Below, piece after piece: positions 1 to 9,916 of a DNA stretch of 64,000 bases. The number at the start of each line of letters is the position of its first letter. Positions within the stretch are counted from its first letter, which is position 1. Under the pieces are notes generated by a model. The model made no database searches, had not been told where the DNA came from, and saw only the letters and a list, made by a program, of their open reading frames with translations. This stretch comes from Gemmatimonadota bacterium (lineage in GTDB: Bacteria > ARS69). A program made the position numbers and the translations under genes. The stretch lies in assembly GCA_030747075.1 (NCBI GenBank), contig JASLLL010000008.1, forward strand, positions 24,842 through 88,841. Direction: 5' to 3'.

Positions 1-1
1 C

Positions 2-616
2 GCAGACATCGACCGAATCGAAGAACCGATGGTTCGTGCCGAGATTGTCGTGCCGACGGATTACATCGGGAACATGATGAAGCTCGGACAGGAGCGACGC
101 GGCACCCATGGCGGGATGGAGTACATCGACCCGACGCGTGTGGTGATCCACTTCGAGTTTCCGCTTGCGGAGATCATCTTCGACTTCTACGACAAGCTGA
201 AGTCGATCAGCCGCGGATATGCATCCTTCGACTACGAGTTTTCGGACTACCAGGTCTCTCCAATGGTCAAGCTGGACATCCTGCTGAACGGGGAACCGGT
301 GGACGCGTTGTCGATTATCGTGCACCGGGACAAGGCTTACGAGTGGGGGAAGAGCCTCGTCGAGAAACTGAAGGAAGTCATCCCTCGGCACCAGTTCCAG
401 GTGGCGGTGCAGGCGGCGGTGGGCTCGAAGATCATCGCACGGGAGACCCTGCGCGCGCTTCGCAAGAATGTGACCGCGAAGTGTTATGGCGGGGACATTA
501 CCCGGAAGCGGAAACTCCTGGAGCGGCAGAAGGAAGGGAAGAAGCGGATGAAGCAGGTGGGCACCGTCCGCGTTCCGCAGGAAGCATTTCTCTCGGTGCT
601 GAAGATCGACCGGTAG
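2..616 (+). CDS. lepA: Elongation factor 4 (LepA), C-terminal part
   Basis: The reading frame is open from the left edge, so the gene begins outside the window; about 204 codons are present. LepA/EF4 is a ribosome-bound GTPase that back-translocates or remodels stalled ribosomes. The visible part corresponds to the C-terminal half: the EF-G domain V-like region ([12 protein letters not shown]-type opening, here [14 protein letters not shown]) followed by the LepA-specific C-terminal domain with its basic end ([19 protein letters not shown], then KRMKQVG and the ending FLSVLKIDR). These motifs distinguish it from EF-G and TypA. The GTPase domain is not in the window. The adjacent hemW gene is a common neighbour of lepA in bacteria. 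Confidence 0.96.
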   Translation, partial: ADIDRIEEPMVRAEIVVPTDYIGNMMKLGQERRGTHGGMEYIDPTRVVIHFEFPLAEIIFDFYDKLKSISRGYASFDYEFSDYQVSPMVKLDILLNGEPVDALSIIVHRDKAYEWGKSLVEKLKEVIPRHQFQVAVQAAVGSKIIARETLRALRKNVTAKCYGGDITRKRKLLERQKEGKKRMKQVGTVRVPQEAFLSVLKIDR

Positions 617-716
617 CGCTGTCTCCCGTCGATCGCTGCCCCTGCGTGTGCTCAGGCGGACAGCGTGTACTCTTCGAACGGCGGAAGCTGAACGAATCCT
701 GTCGCGGGAGAGGCTC

Positions 717-1880
717 TTGAGCATCGGACTCTACATTCATGTTCCGTTCTGTCGCTCGAAGTGCCCGTATTGCGCGTTCTACTTCGTCGTGGGCCGCGCC
801 GAGCTGCGCGGACGGTATGTGGATGCGCTGGTTGCGGAGATCGGGCGTGCGGCGGACCGCGTGCCGTTCGCGGGGAGGACTCTCTCGTCCGTGTACTTCG
901 GGGGAGGGACGCCCGCCGTGCTGGAACCGGCGGAAGTGGCGCGTGTCGTCCGTGCGGCGGCCGCGGCGTTTGGCCTGGAACCGGATGCAGAGGTGAGCCT
1001 CGAGGCGAACCCCGACCGCCTGGACGCGTCGCGGATCGCGGGGTTCCGCGAAGCCGGGGTGAATCGCCTGACGCTGGGGTTTCAGGCCACCCGTCCCCTT
1101 CGGCTTCGTGCGCTGGGGCGGACGCACTCCCCCGGGGACAGCCTTCGCGCATACGAAGCGGCGCGTGCCGCAGGGTTCGAGAATATCGCAATCGACCTCA
1201 TCTTCGGGACGCCGGGGCAGGATGCCGCGTCGTGGGCGGCCGAAGTGGAGGAGGTGGCCGCGCTCGCCCCGGAGCATGTCAGCGTGTATGAGCTGACACC
1301 GGAGGAAGGAACCCGGCTCGCTCGTCACTTGCGAGAAGAGCGCGTGCGTCTTCCGGATTCAGATACACGAGCGGACATGTTCGACGACGCGGGCGAAGTC
1401 CTCGGCCGGTACGGACTGGAGCGCTACGAAATCTCGAACTTCGCTCGGGCTCACCGCGAGTGCAGACACAACGCCGATGCGTGGCGCGGTCTGGACGCGA
1501 TCGGCGTGGGCGCCAGTGCCGCGTCCCACGCGGGGAACGCGCGCTGGACGAATGTCGCGGATCTCGATGCGTACATTGCGCGAATCGAATCGGGAGAGGA
1601 CGCGACCGCGGAACGGGAGATTCTGGACGAGGGGACCTGGGCTGCCGAGGATCTCTACCTGGGCCTTCGACTCATGGAGGGGATCGACGCCACCGCACGA
1701 CTGGCCCGTCTCCCGGAGCCTGCGCGCGAGCGAATCACCGCCGTGCTGGAAACCGCCCGGGCCGCCGGGTTGCTTGCGACGGGGGGCGGGCGCTTTCGCC
1801 TGACTCAACGCGGACTTCTGCTGGCGGACTCGGTGTTTGAGGACTTGCTGACGGATGTGCGCCCTACGGCAGGACGATGA
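717..1880 (+). CDS. hemW: HemW-like radical SAM protein (heme chaperone type)
   Basis: About 387 aa. HemW proteins are radical-SAM family members that bind heme and deliver it to target enzymes; older annotation calls them oxygen-independent coproporphyrinogen III oxidase. The 4Fe-4S motif is HVPFCRSKCPYC (Cys12, Cys16, Cys19, spacing C-x3-C-x2-C), followed by YFGGGTP and a C-terminal HemN_C-type winged region. I chose the TTG at 717 because the conserved N terminus (IGLYIHVPFC) starts there and GGGAGAGG lies just upstream; an ATG start at 648 would add an unrelated leader. It follows lepA by 100 bp. Its 3' end overlaps the convergent gene at 1864 by 17 bp. True heme-chaperone activity versus another HemN-like role cannot be told from sequence. 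Confidence 0.9.
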   Translation: MSIGLYIHVPFCRSKCPYCAFYFVVGRAELRGRYVDALVAEIGRAADRVPFAGRTLSSVYFGGGTPAVLEPAEVARVVRAAAAAFGLEPDAEVSLEANPDRLDASRIAGFREAGVNRLTLGFQATRPLRLRALGRTHSPGDSLRAYEAARAAGFENIAIDLIFGTPGQDAASWAAEVEEVAALAPEHVSVYELTPEEGTRLARHLREERVRLPDSDTRADMFDDAGEVLGRYGLERYEISNFARAHRECRHNADAWRGLDAIGVGASAASHAGNARWTNVADLDAYIARIESGEDATAEREILDEGTWAAEDLYLGLRLMEGIDATARLARLPEPARERITAVLETARAAGLLATGGGRFRLTQRGLLLADSVFEDLLTDVRPTAGR

Positions 1881-2985
1881 TGCGTCGCGCCGAGGTGGTC
1901 CCGTCCGCACGAAGCCGACAGAAGTAAACGCCCGCGCCCACGGGTCGCCCCGCGTCGTTCCGGCCGTCCCACCGGCTTCGGTGCCGACCGCCGGGAAGTG
2001 TGCCGTCCTCCAGCGTTCTGACCATTCGACCGGACGCGGAGTGGATGCCCAGCACGACTTCTGACGCGCGCGGGAGGTCGTAGCGGATCCATGAACCCCC
2101 TCGGGTCGGGTTGGGGGTGCACCCGCGAATCCCGGCCGCCGGACTCGGCGCGGCTTCGTTTCCGATCGCCGCCCCGACGGAAGGGGAGCACGGGTCCACC
2201 GGATAGCCTCCGTACTGCCACACTTCACCGGCGTCTTCCGCGATAAAGAGGGTTGTCGTCGAATCCCCGGACTCACCGATCAGCGCGACGCCCTCCTGAT
2301 TGTCTCCCGCGAGATCGTACTCACGCAGGAAGGTGCCGTCGGCGAGGGTCTCCACGATGACATCGTGGCTGTCGTGGATGGCGTAGAGGACGCCGGTGCA
2401 GGCGTCGTAGTGCATTCCCGAAAGGTCGTCCCGCCCGTCGTGAGACGCTCGCGTTCCCAGGTGCTGAACGCTCCCGCCCGCCTGCAGGTCGAAGATGAAG
2501 AGGTCCCCGTTGTCCTGGAGACCCGCGTAGAAGAGGCCGTCCACAAAGGTCAGGGCTTCCAGCCCCTGGTTGCCCGGCCCCTGAAGCCAGGGCGTCAGAT
2601 CCCATGCGTTCCCGGTGGGCGCCCCGGTTGCCAAATCGAACTCCACGACTCCGTCCGGGTTTTCGACGCCGACAAAGACGATGGACCCCGCAGGATCCGC
2701 AAGCGTCACGGCCTCCAGGTCCCCGCCCAGATCCCACGACACCAGTCCTCCGGCCGGATTCAGTTCGCAGACGATGCCGCCGTCATCCACCACGATCAGG
2801 CGATTGCGTCCGGCGTGCCAGACCGCGCCGCTGGGCTCGAATCCGCCCGGGAGTCCTCCCGGTTCGCCCATGCGCCCGATCTCGACGCCCGAATCCGCGG
2901 GCCAGTCGGTGGCCCCGCCGGGTGCCGCCGAGGCCGCCTGGAGGAGAACCGCCGTGATGAGTAGTCGATGTGCGGCGCGTTGCAT
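1864..2985 (-). CDS. Secreted SdiA-regulated/YjiK-like beta-propeller protein with C-terminal sorting-type domain
   Basis: About 373 aa. A signal peptide fits the chosen ATG (MQRAAHRLLITAVLLQAASA); longer starts at 3009 and 3075 would put extra polar residues before it. The middle (about residues 30-270) resembles SdiA-regulated/esterase-like propeller proteins: VVDDGGIVCELNP, LEAVTLADPAG, GLEALTFVDGLFYAG, DLSGMHYDACTGVLYAIHD, NQEGVALIG. The last 80 residues form an Ig-like domain with PNPTRGGS, GRMVRTLEDG, WDGRNDAG and GVYFCRLRADG, the pattern of FlgD-Ig or type IX secretion type-A sorting domains, so the protein is probably surface exposed or released. No catalytic function is evident. It lies convergent to hemW, apart from the phosphate genes that follow on the other strand. 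Confidence 0.75.
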   Translation of the reverse strand: MQRAAHRLLITAVLLQAASAAPGGATDWPADSGVEIGRMGEPGGLPGGFEPSGAVWHAGRNRLIVVDDGGIVCELNPAGGLVSWDLGGDLEAVTLADPAGSIVFVGVENPDGVVEFDLATGAPTGNAWDLTPWLQGPGNQGLEALTFVDGLFYAGLQDNGDLFIFDLQAGGSVQHLGTRASHDGRDDLSGMHYDACTGVLYAIHDSHDVIVETLADGTFLREYDLAGDNQEGVALIGESGDSTTTLFIAEDAGEVWQYGGYPVDPCSPSVGAAIGNEAAPSPAAGIRGCTPNPTRGGSWIRYDLPRASEVVLGIHSASGRMVRTLEDGTLPGGRHRSRWDGRNDAGRPVGAGVYFCRLRADGTTSARRIIVLP

Positions 2986-3249
2986 GAGGTCTGAATACTC
3001 CCGGTTCATGGAAGGAGATGTGGAGTGTTGACCTGCCCCCACACATCGTACCATTCCTTGAGCTTCATCCGGCAAGCCTGACTGGCATAGGCTCGACGCC
3101 CTCGGGTGCCCTCCCTCGTGGAGCCCCCCCGAAAAGATCTCTTATCATACAGTCACCGGAACAGTATTGTGGTCCGTCATCGGGGGACATTGCCGTCGCC
3201 CGCCCATTCAGAAACGGGTCGGCTGTGTTTCAGTCGAGGAGTGAAAGCC

Positions 3250-3894
3250 ATGTCGATTCTCTTCAAGCAGACCAGGGAACTGGCCGCGCAGATGGACGAC
3301 TTTCTGGATGCGGTCAGCGAGGGCGCCCTGGTCTTCCAGCAGGGCGTGGCGGACTATCTTTCGGGAGACATGGAGCGGTTCGAGACGCGCTATCAGGCCA
3401 TCGGCGTGCTGGAAAACCGCGCCGATGATCTGCGCAGGTCCATCGAGGGGCACCTCTATCGTCACTCGTTGATACCAGAGTCCCGGGGAGATGTGCTGGG
3501 GCTTCTGGAAACGATGGATGACATCCTCAATATCGCCAAGAACACGCTGAGTCTGTTCCTTGTGGAACGGCCGGAGATGATCCCCGGTCTGACCAGGGAG
3601 TGGACGGACCTCGCGGAGGCGGCGAAGCACACGGCGGAAGCGGTGGTGCTGGCCGCACGAAAGTTCTTCCGGGACCCCCACGGAGTGAACGACCACCTGC
3701 ACAAGGCCTACTTCCACGAGAAGGAAGGCGACCGGCTCGCCATGGATCTCAAACGGAAGATCTTCGTGGCGGATGTCGATCTGGCGCACAAGATCCACCT
3801 GCGCTACTTCGCGCTGAACATCGATCAGGTGTCCGATGCGGCTGAAGATGTGGCCGACCGACTCTCCATCTACGCCATCAAGAGAACCGTCTAG
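3250..3894 (+). CDS. DUF47/PhoU-like phosphate transport accessory protein
   Basis: About 214 aa, all helical in appearance, matching the DUF47 (TIGR00153) PhoU-like family: MSILFKQTRELAAQMDDFLD start, the E-N-R-A-D-D-L-R-R helix near residue 60, the K-A-Y-F-H-E-K-E-G-D-R segment and the C-terminal D-A-A-E-D-V-A-D-R-L-S-I. Acidic E/DxxxD residues in such proteins bind metal clusters. The ATG at 3250 is preceded by GAGGAG. Its stop codon overlaps the GTG start of the PiT permease (TAGTG), so the two are translationally coupled. DUF47-PiT pairs are widespread and the accessory protein is thought to modulate the low-affinity phosphate permease. Confidence 0.92.
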   Translation: MSILFKQTRELAAQMDDFLDAVSEGALVFQQGVADYLSGDMERFETRYQAIGVLENRADDLRRSIEGHLYRHSLIPESRGDVLGLLETMDDILNIAKNTLSLFLVERPEMIPGLTREWTDLAEAAKHTAEAVVLAARKFFRDPHGVNDHLHKAYFHEKEGDRLAMDLKRKIFVADVDLAHKIHLRYFALNIDQVSDAAEDVADRLSIYAIKRTV

Positions 3895-4937
3895 TGCTGC
3901 TGTTTTTTCTCTCCAGCGGGCTCTTTCTCGGCTGGTCTCTGGGGGCGAATGACGCGGCGAATGTGTTCGGCACGGCCGTGGGCACGCGCATGGTCCGGTT
4001 CACGACGGCCGCGTTCATCTGCAGCGCATTCCTGATCGTCGGTGCGGTGGTCGGTGGCGCGGGGGCATCCCATACGCTGGGGAAACTGGGGGCCGTCAAT
4101 GCGCTGGGCGGCGCGTTCATGGTCGCGCTGTCGGCGGGCTTCACCGTCTTCGCGATGACTCGCCTCTCACTGCCGGTCTCCACCTCGCAGGCCATTGTGG
4201 GCGCGATCATCGGGTGGAACTTCTTCTCGGGATCCCCGACGGATACGGGCGCACTCACGCGGATCGTGACGACCTGGGTGGCGTGTCCCCTGCTGGCGGC
4301 CCTGTTCGCCATGCTCTTCCATACCGTGTTCAAGACGCTCTTCCAGCGTTTCCCGATCCATATGCTCTGGGAAGACATGGTCGTCCGGTGGGGGCTGATC
4401 GGGGCAGGCGCGTTCGGGTCGTACAGTCTCGGCGCAAACAACATCGCCAATGTCATGGGGGTCTTCGTGCCGGTGGCGCCGTTCGAGGATCTCACTCTGT
4501 GGGGCGTCTTCACGCTGACCGGTACGCAGCAACTCTTCCTCATCGGCGGGGTGGCCATCTCGGTCGGAGTGTTCACTTACTCGCGGCGCGTGATGGAGAC
4601 CGTGGGCGGCAGCCTGCTGAAGCTGACGCCGCAGATGGCGCTGATCGTCGTGCTGTCCCAGGCGGTTGTGCTCTATCTCTTCTCCAGCGAAGGACTGTCG
4701 GCGTGGCTGATCAGCCATGGGCTTCCGGCGATCCCGCTGGTGCCGGTGTCCAGTTCGCAGGCGGTCATTGGCGCGGTACTCGGGCTGGGGATTCTGCAGG
4801 GCGGACGCGGGATTCGGTACGGCGTACTGGGAGAGATCGCAGCCGGATGGGTGACCACGCCGGTGATCGCGGGGGTGGTCTCGTACATTGCGCTCTTCTT
4901 CCTGCAGAATGTGTTCGCGATTCAGGTCATGCAGTAA
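3894..4937 (+). CDS. pit: PiT-family inorganic phosphate permease
   Basis: About 347 aa, mostly hydrophobic with roughly ten membrane segments. The two PiT signatures are present: GANDAANVFGTAVGTRMV near the N terminus, and the internally repeated GANNIANVMGVF in the middle; the C-terminal PVSSSQAVIGAVLGLG and GEIAAGWVTTP repeats complete the inverted-repeat fold. The family carries phosphate (often as a metal-phosphate complex) with protons or sodium. Start is GTG, overlapping the stop of the PhoU-like gene. At 347 aa it is near the short end for the family, lacking the long central cytoplasmic loop seen in larger members. Confidence 0.93.
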   Translation: MLLFFLSSGLFLGWSLGANDAANVFGTAVGTRMVRFTTAAFICSAFLIVGAVVGGAGASHTLGKLGAVNALGGAFMVALSAGFTVFAMTRLSLPVSTSQAIVGAIIGWNFFSGSPTDTGALTRIVTTWVACPLLAALFAMLFHTVFKTLFQRFPIHMLWEDMVVRWGLIGAGAFGSYSLGANNIANVMGVFVPVAPFEDLTLWGVFTLTGTQQLFLIGGVAISVGVFTYSRRVMETVGGSLLKLTPQMALIVVLSQAVVLYLFSSEGLSAWLISHGLPAIPLVPVSSSQAVIGAVLGLGILQGGRGIRYGVLGEIAAGWVTTPVIAGVVSYIALFFLQNVFAIQVMQ

Positions 4938-4963
4938 AGTCCCGCACAGAAGCGGAGGGTTGC

Positions 4964-6412
4964 ATGGATCGCCGGAAACAACGCAAGGCCCCCCGTCCGT
5001 CTCCTCCTCCTCCGGAGCGCGGAGTCTTCGTCAATCGTACGCTGAACCTGCGCGCCGTTCGGGCTGTCGGTTACGACATGGACTACACGCTCATTCACTA
5101 CCATTCGGAAGAGTGGGAGCGGCAGGCTCACGCCTATACGCGGGAGAAGCTTCTGGCGAAGGGGTGGCCGGTCGGAGAACTGGAGTTCAATCCGGAATCC
5201 GTGACCCGCGGTCTCACCATCGATCTCGAACTCGGCAATCTTGTGAAGGCGAACCGGTTCGGCTATGTCATCCGGGCCGCGCACGGAACGAAGTTCCTCG
5301 ACTTCGACGAGCAACGCCGCACCTACTCCCGCGTCCCGGTGGATCTGTCCGGCTCGCGCTTCAGCTTTCTCAACACGCTGTTCTCGCTGTCGGAAGCGTG
5401 TATTTTCGGCCAGCTTGTGGAGTTGCTGGATGCCGGGCGCCTTCCTCAAGCCATGGGATACGACGATCTCCACGGTATCGTCCGCGCCGCTCTCGACGAG
5501 GCCCACCTGGAAGGGAAGATGAAGGCCGGGATCATTGCGGACCCGGAGCGATATGTCGCGCTCGACGAAGACCTTCCGCTCGCGCTTCTCGATCAGCGCC
5601 ATGCGGGCAAGAAACTCCTGCTCATCACCAACTCCGAGTGGGATTACACTCGTTCGATGATGTCGTGGGCGTTCGACCGCTTCCTTCCGAACGGCACGAC
5701 CTGGCGCGACCTCTTCGACATGGTCATCGTCTGCGCGCGAAAGCCGGAGTTCTTTACCGGACGAAACCCATTGTATGAGGTGGTCGATGAAGATCGCAGC
5801 CTTCTTGCGACGGATGTGCGTACGCTGAACGAGCACGCGGTATTCTTCGGGGGGAACGCGCCGCTGGTCGAGGAGCACCTGGGCCTGGACGGAGACGAGA
5901 TCCTCTATGTCGGGGACCATCTCTTCAGCGATGTCCATGTGTCGAAGGCGGTGCTGCGGTGGCGAACGGCGCTGATACTCAGAGAGCTGGAGAAAGAAGT
6001 CGGGGAACTTCACGAGTTCGGCCCATCGCAGGAGAAGCTGACCGCCATGATGGCGGAAAAGGAGAAGGCCGAAACCGAGTTCTACGGGCTTCGGCTGGCG
6101 GCGCAGCGCGGGAAGAGGAAGTACGGTCCGCCCGGGGCCGCACGGTCCTCCGTGGAGCGCAGGCTCGCGGAGTTGCGCGGGCGAATCGCGGAACTGGATG
6201 AGCAGATCGCGCCGTTGGCGGTGGCGTCGGGGAAGATCGGCGGGTCCAGCTGGGGGCCGCTTCTGCGCGCGGGCAACGACAAGAGCCTCTTCGCCAGGCA
6301 GGTGGAGCGCTACGCGGATGTCTACACGAGCCGCGCGTCCAACTTCCTGTTCCAGACGCCGTTCGGATTCCTGCGGGCCCCGCGCGGGAGCTTGCCGCAC
6401 GACCCTCTCTGA
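4964..6412 (+). CDS. HAD-IG (cN-II-like) 5'-nucleotidase
   Basis: About 482 aa. HAD superfamily phosphohydrolase of the cytosolic purine 5'-nucleotidase type (TIGR02244). The nucleophile motif is GYDMDYTLIHY (Asp38 and Asp40); motif II is around LLLITNSEWDYT; motif III/IV is EILYVGDHLFSDV. FDMVIVCARKPEFF is characteristic of the IG subgroup. These enzymes hydrolyse IMP/GMP-type nucleotides; the exact substrate is unknown here. The ATG at 4964 is preceded by GGAGG; a much longer upstream frame overlaps pit and is not coding. The N-terminal 24 residues are basic and proline-rich. It stands 26 bp after pit and could be co-transcribed with it. Confidence 0.88.
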   Translation: MDRRKQRKAPRPSPPPPERGVFVNRTLNLRAVRAVGYDMDYTLIHYHSEEWERQAHAYTREKLLAKGWPVGELEFNPESVTRGLTIDLELGNLVKANRFGYVIRAAHGTKFLDFDEQRRTYSRVPVDLSGSRFSFLNTLFSLSEACIFGQLVELLDAGRLPQAMGYDDLHGIVRAALDEAHLEGKMKAGIIADPERYVALDEDLPLALLDQRHAGKKLLLITNSEWDYTRSMMSWAFDRFLPNGTTWRDLFDMVIVCARKPEFFTGRNPLYEVVDEDRSLLATDVRTLNEHAVFFGGNAPLVEEHLGLDGDEILYVGDHLFSDVHVSKAVLRWRTALILRELEKEVGELHEFGPSQEKLTAMMAEKEKAETEFYGLRLAAQRGKRKYGPPGAARSSVERRLAELRGRIAELDEQIAPLAVASGKIGGSSWGPLLRAGNDKSLFARQVERYADVYTSRASNFLFQTPFGFLRAPRGSLPHDPL

Positions 6413-6425
6413 GAGCGAGCCATTC

Positions 6426-7898
6426 TCACGGGCCACGCACACGCCTTTCGCGCAGGAGGAGCATCCCGGCGGCCGCGGACGCCACGCAGAGAAGACCGAA
6501 CGCGAACATCGCCACCCGGGAAACTCCGACCAGCGGAAACCAGACCCACCAGAAGTCGGGCATTCTCCTGGTGACGCGGGGGGATCCCTGGAGGATCGGC
6601 GCATAGGGGGCTCCGTCGCGCGAAGGCTCATAGGCGATCATCCTCTCGCGCAGGCTTCGGAAGAAGGTCCACGCAAGCCGCGATTCCACATAGACCTGCG
6701 ACCGAGACGGGGCGAAGTGGATGTCGTCGGCGGTCTCTGTCGCGCCGGTTTGCCTCACCCACTGGTTGTACCAGATGTAGTAGGTCTCGTAGTTGAGAGA
6801 GACCCCCACAAGTTGCACCGCAATTGACAGCGAGACGAGAGGAAGGAGCAGGCTGCGACGGATTCGTCCCGGCTCCAGGAGGGGCAGCGTCGCCAGCGCG
6901 AGTACCGGTACGACAGGCAGAAGGTGGCGTGGCCCCCATGTCCAGTCGCCGCTCCAGACGGTCACAAAGCTTAGGAAGGCGAGATACGCCCCCGCGATCA
7001 GCGGGATGACCGGAGCAAAGCGAGGAGCGGCCCTTCGGAAACCGCGGAAACCGGAGAACGCGAGCACGAGCGCCGGATTGTAGACGAAGAAACTCCGGCC
7101 GGGGCTGGCCACCAGTCCGAAAAACGCCCGGGCTTGCGGCGCAAAGTACCGAAACTCCGTCCGATCGTATCCCACCGAAAGAGCGTCCCCCCATCGAAGG
7201 GCGTTGTATCCGAGAACGACCGCCACTGCGGGTGCGGCTGCGAGTGCGAATGCCCCAGCGCGGCCCCTGCCGTGTGGCCCCGTCGCGATGAGCCACGCAA
7301 GGGCGGGGAGGAAGAGTACAGCGGTGGGCCGGACGAGCAGTGCGGCGCCGAATGCCAGCCCTGCCAGCACGGCACTTCGTCGGCCTTCTCTCAGCGCGAA
7401 GAAGAGCGCGGCGACTCCGGCGGCGGACTCAAGGGGCGCCTCGAAAGTGAACTTCGCATGGGGCCACGCCAGCGTGGCCACGCCGTAAAGGAGGGCGACG
7501 CGAACTCCCGCTCTTTCGGAGAACCCAAGGCGGCCCGCCAGCAAGACGAGCATCGCCGCGGTCAGCGCCGTCGCAAGGAGGTTGATGATGGGGATGAGCG
7601 TGGCGTCGTGCTCTCCGCCAAGTGCCACAAACGGCACCATCAGAAGCGACTGTCCGATTCCGTATACCGCAAAGTGTCGGCCGCCTTGCCCGGGGAAGGA
7701 GCCGACGATGCCGAAAGGAGTCTGCATACGCATCGGCTCGACTGCCGGGGTGCCTTCACGGACCAGGCTGCGCGCGACCTCCAGCCGGACTCCGGTGTCG
7801 ATGGTGTCGATTCGGAACGAAGCCGTGGCCAGGTAGATTCCGGCTAGAACGAGGAACACCCCGAGAGCGCTTCGGCCGAAATGGGATGCAGGCTGCAT
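6426..7898 (-). CDS. Multi-pass membrane protein, GT-C/ArnT-like glycosyltransferase type
   Basis: About 490 aa with about ten to twelve hydrophobic segments spread over the whole length. The N-terminal outside loop after the first helix (FRIDTIDTGVRLEVARSLV, then PYGIGQS-like FAVYGIGQSLLMVPF) resembles the acidic first loop of GT-C family enzymes (PMT/ArnT/GT39-type), which transfer sugars from polyprenyl phosphates. Later motifs such as SVGYDRTEFRYF and WSGDWTWGPRHLLPVVPVLAL are typical of uncharacterised FCB and planctomycete membrane proteins of this type. Donor and acceptor cannot be predicted. It stands alone on the minus strand, convergent with the nucleotidase gene (13 bp apart) and 29 bp downstream of the nitronate monooxygenase-like gene, so the two may be co-transcribed. 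Confidence 0.6.
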   Translation of the reverse strand: MQPASHFGRSALGVFLVLAGIYLATASFRIDTIDTGVRLEVARSLVREGTPAVEPMRMQTPFGIVGSFPGQGGRHFAVYGIGQSLLMVPFVALGGEHDATLIPIINLLATALTAAMLVLLAGRLGFSERAGVRVALLYGVATLAWPHAKFTFEAPLESAAGVAALFFALREGRRSAVLAGLAFGAALLVRPTAVLFLPALAWLIATGPHGRGRAGAFALAAAPAVAVVLGYNALRWGDALSVGYDRTEFRYFAPQARAFFGLVASPGRSFFVYNPALVLAFSGFRGFRRAAPRFAPVIPLIAGAYLAFLSFVTVWSGDWTWGPRHLLPVVPVLALATLPLLEPGRIRRSLLLPLVSLSIAVQLVGVSLNYETYYIWYNQWVRQTGATETADDIHFAPSRSQVYVESRLAWTFFRSLRERMIAYEPSRDGAPYAPILQGSPRVTRRMPDFWWVWFPLVGVSRVAMFAFGLLCVASAAAGMLLLRERRVRGP

Positions 7899-7927
7899 CG
7901 CTCACCACGCTCCGCCGCGGGTTCGGG

Positions 7928-9376
7928 TCAGCCGAGGTCCGGCGTCCTGACCGGCTTCAGGAGTGACTCGATTACTTCTTTGGCGCGGTAGGATTCCGCA
8001 CCCGGCGGGAGGAAGCGCGCAACCGTGGCGACATCGTCTCCGGAGGTGACGAACGGCATCTCCCGGCCGCCATCCGCCCGCAACTGCGCAAGGCCGATGT
8101 TCGCGAAGAGCGCATTGCAGAGACACACGCGACCGTGCGTGTCTGCCGCATCGCCGCCTTTTTGCACATAGTCCTCCACCGGTTCCGCAGGGCATCGCCA
8201 CCCCACGGATCCCCCCGGTGTCTTGTACGCATGGCGCAGGTATCCGAGATCGCATACGCGCGTCCGGTTTTCGTACGCGACTCCGTCCGAAAGCGTGTCT
8301 TCCATCTGCATGACTTTGAAGGGGAAGCCCGTGGGGGAGGCGACCGGGTCCGTGAAGACCTTCGCCTGCCCGGCCCTGCTGGCCGAAAGGACGCGCGCCT
8401 TCAGTTCCGGGTCCAGATCCGACTCCTCCGCGTATGCGAAGGCGGTCCCCACCTGAACTCCGGCGGCGCCTGCCTGACGCGCCTCTGCCACGCTCTCCGG
8501 GTCTGCCCAGGATCCGGCGAGCCAGAACGGCAACCCCAGCGCACCGATGGCCTGAAGATCCGGGACATCGCGCCGGCCATAGACTGGCGCACCCTCCTCG
8601 CACAACTGCATTCGCCCTCGGGGCGGGGCGTTGTGTCCGCCCGCGGTCGGTCCTTCCACCACGAACCCGTCGATGCGCCCGGTGGACTTCTTCGCCAGCA
8701 TCGACGCAAGAGTGGCGGAAGAGACAATGGGGACGAACTTCGGTCGTTCGATCGGCGCCACCGTTCCTTCGGAGAACTCCTGCGGGTCGAATCGGGTGAA
8801 GAAGTCTTCGTCCCGTGCTGCACCTCGAACATCCATCTTGAGCTCGACGGGTTGCCCGTCCGCGAGAAGGTCGATCACGCCGGGGATGGTCTTGGGAATG
8901 CCCGCGCCCATGAGGATCCACGCCGCACCCGCAAGCATGGCTCCGTAGAGTGACGGCAGCGTCGGGAGCTGGACCTTCTCCAGGTAGTTGATCCCCACCG
9001 GGCCCCGATGGCCTTCCCGGGCCAGAAAGATCTCCACGAAGTTGCTGGTGACCAGTAGCTCGGCGAGATGCCTGCCGGGCCGCATGGCTGGCATGGGCTT
9101 GGAACCGAAGGGTCTTTTCTTCTGCAGCCCTTCCGGCACGAAGTGACGGTCGAGGATTCGCTGGGCGACGTCCGGAATCGGGAAGTGCCCCAGCGCCCGG
9201 CGAATGTGACCGCCGGGATCGCCGACCTGAAGCCGCCGCGTCATCACCAGATCCAGGCAGGTCCCGGACACGACACCGAGCTGCCCCGCTTTGGATACCG
9301 CGCGGGCCAGGCGCCAGCCTGAAACGCCGACCCCCATTCCGCCTTGAATAATCGTCGGCAGCGACATGCGAGGCAT
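7928..9376 (-). CDS. Nitronate monooxygenase / 2-nitropropane dioxygenase family FMN enzyme
   Basis: About 482 aa TIM-barrel flavoprotein. The N terminus has PTIIQGGMGVGVSGWRLA, the classic opening of the family; the phosphate-binding part includes GFVVEGPTAGGHN near residue 235 and LPFWLAGSWADP, followed by GAAGVQVGTAFAYAEESD. Nitronate monooxygenases oxidise alkyl nitronates such as propionate 3-nitronate; related enzymes (FabK, PfaD) work in fatty-acid or polyketide synthesis, so substrate is uncertain. At 482 aa it is longer than typical class I NMOs (about 350 aa) and has an extra cysteine-containing C-terminal part (CDLGYLRHAY, WRCPAEPVEDY, RVCLCNALFAN). The ATG at 9376 follows GGGAGA; a second in-frame ATG at 9367 is possible. 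Confidence 0.8.
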   Translation of the reverse strand: MPRMSLPTIIQGGMGVGVSGWRLARAVSKAGQLGVVSGTCLDLVMTRRLQVGDPGGHIRRALGHFPIPDVAQRILDRHFVPEGLQKKRPFGSKPMPAMRPGRHLAELLVTSNFVEIFLAREGHRGPVGINYLEKVQLPTLPSLYGAMLAGAAWILMGAGIPKTIPGVIDLLADGQPVELKMDVRGAARDEDFFTRFDPQEFSEGTVAPIERPKFVPIVSSATLASMLAKKSTGRIDGFVVEGPTAGGHNAPPRGRMQLCEEGAPVYGRRDVPDLQAIGALGLPFWLAGSWADPESVAEARQAGAAGVQVGTAFAYAEESDLDPELKARVLSASRAGQAKVFTDPVASPTGFPFKVMQMEDTLSDGVAYENRTRVCDLGYLRHAYKTPGGSVGWRCPAEPVEDYVQKGGDAADTHGRVCLCNALFANIGLAQLRADGGREMPFVTSGDDVATVARFLPPGAESYRAKEVIESLLKPVRTPDLG

Positions 9377-9570
9377 GCATTCTCCCGGGTAGCGAGAGTG
9401 GACCGGAAAGAGGGATTGCGCAGAGGACGAAGACCCGCCTCCGACCTCGCGCGGAGGCTATCACGGACCGGAAAGGGGCGCCACAAGTCCCCGGATCAAG
9501 CGGGGGGAACGGGAAGCCGCTCGATGTGTAGTGCCGGCTTGCGATCGGAACCGCCACTCTCGAACTCTCC

Positions 9571-9909
<339 letters not shown>

Positions 9910-9916
9910 CTCTCGG

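Noticed and set aside
3028-3054. TTGACC...TACCAT as a promoter for the PhoU-like gene
   Set aside because: Spacer is only 15 bp and it lies about 200 bp upstream of the gene, so I do not list it.
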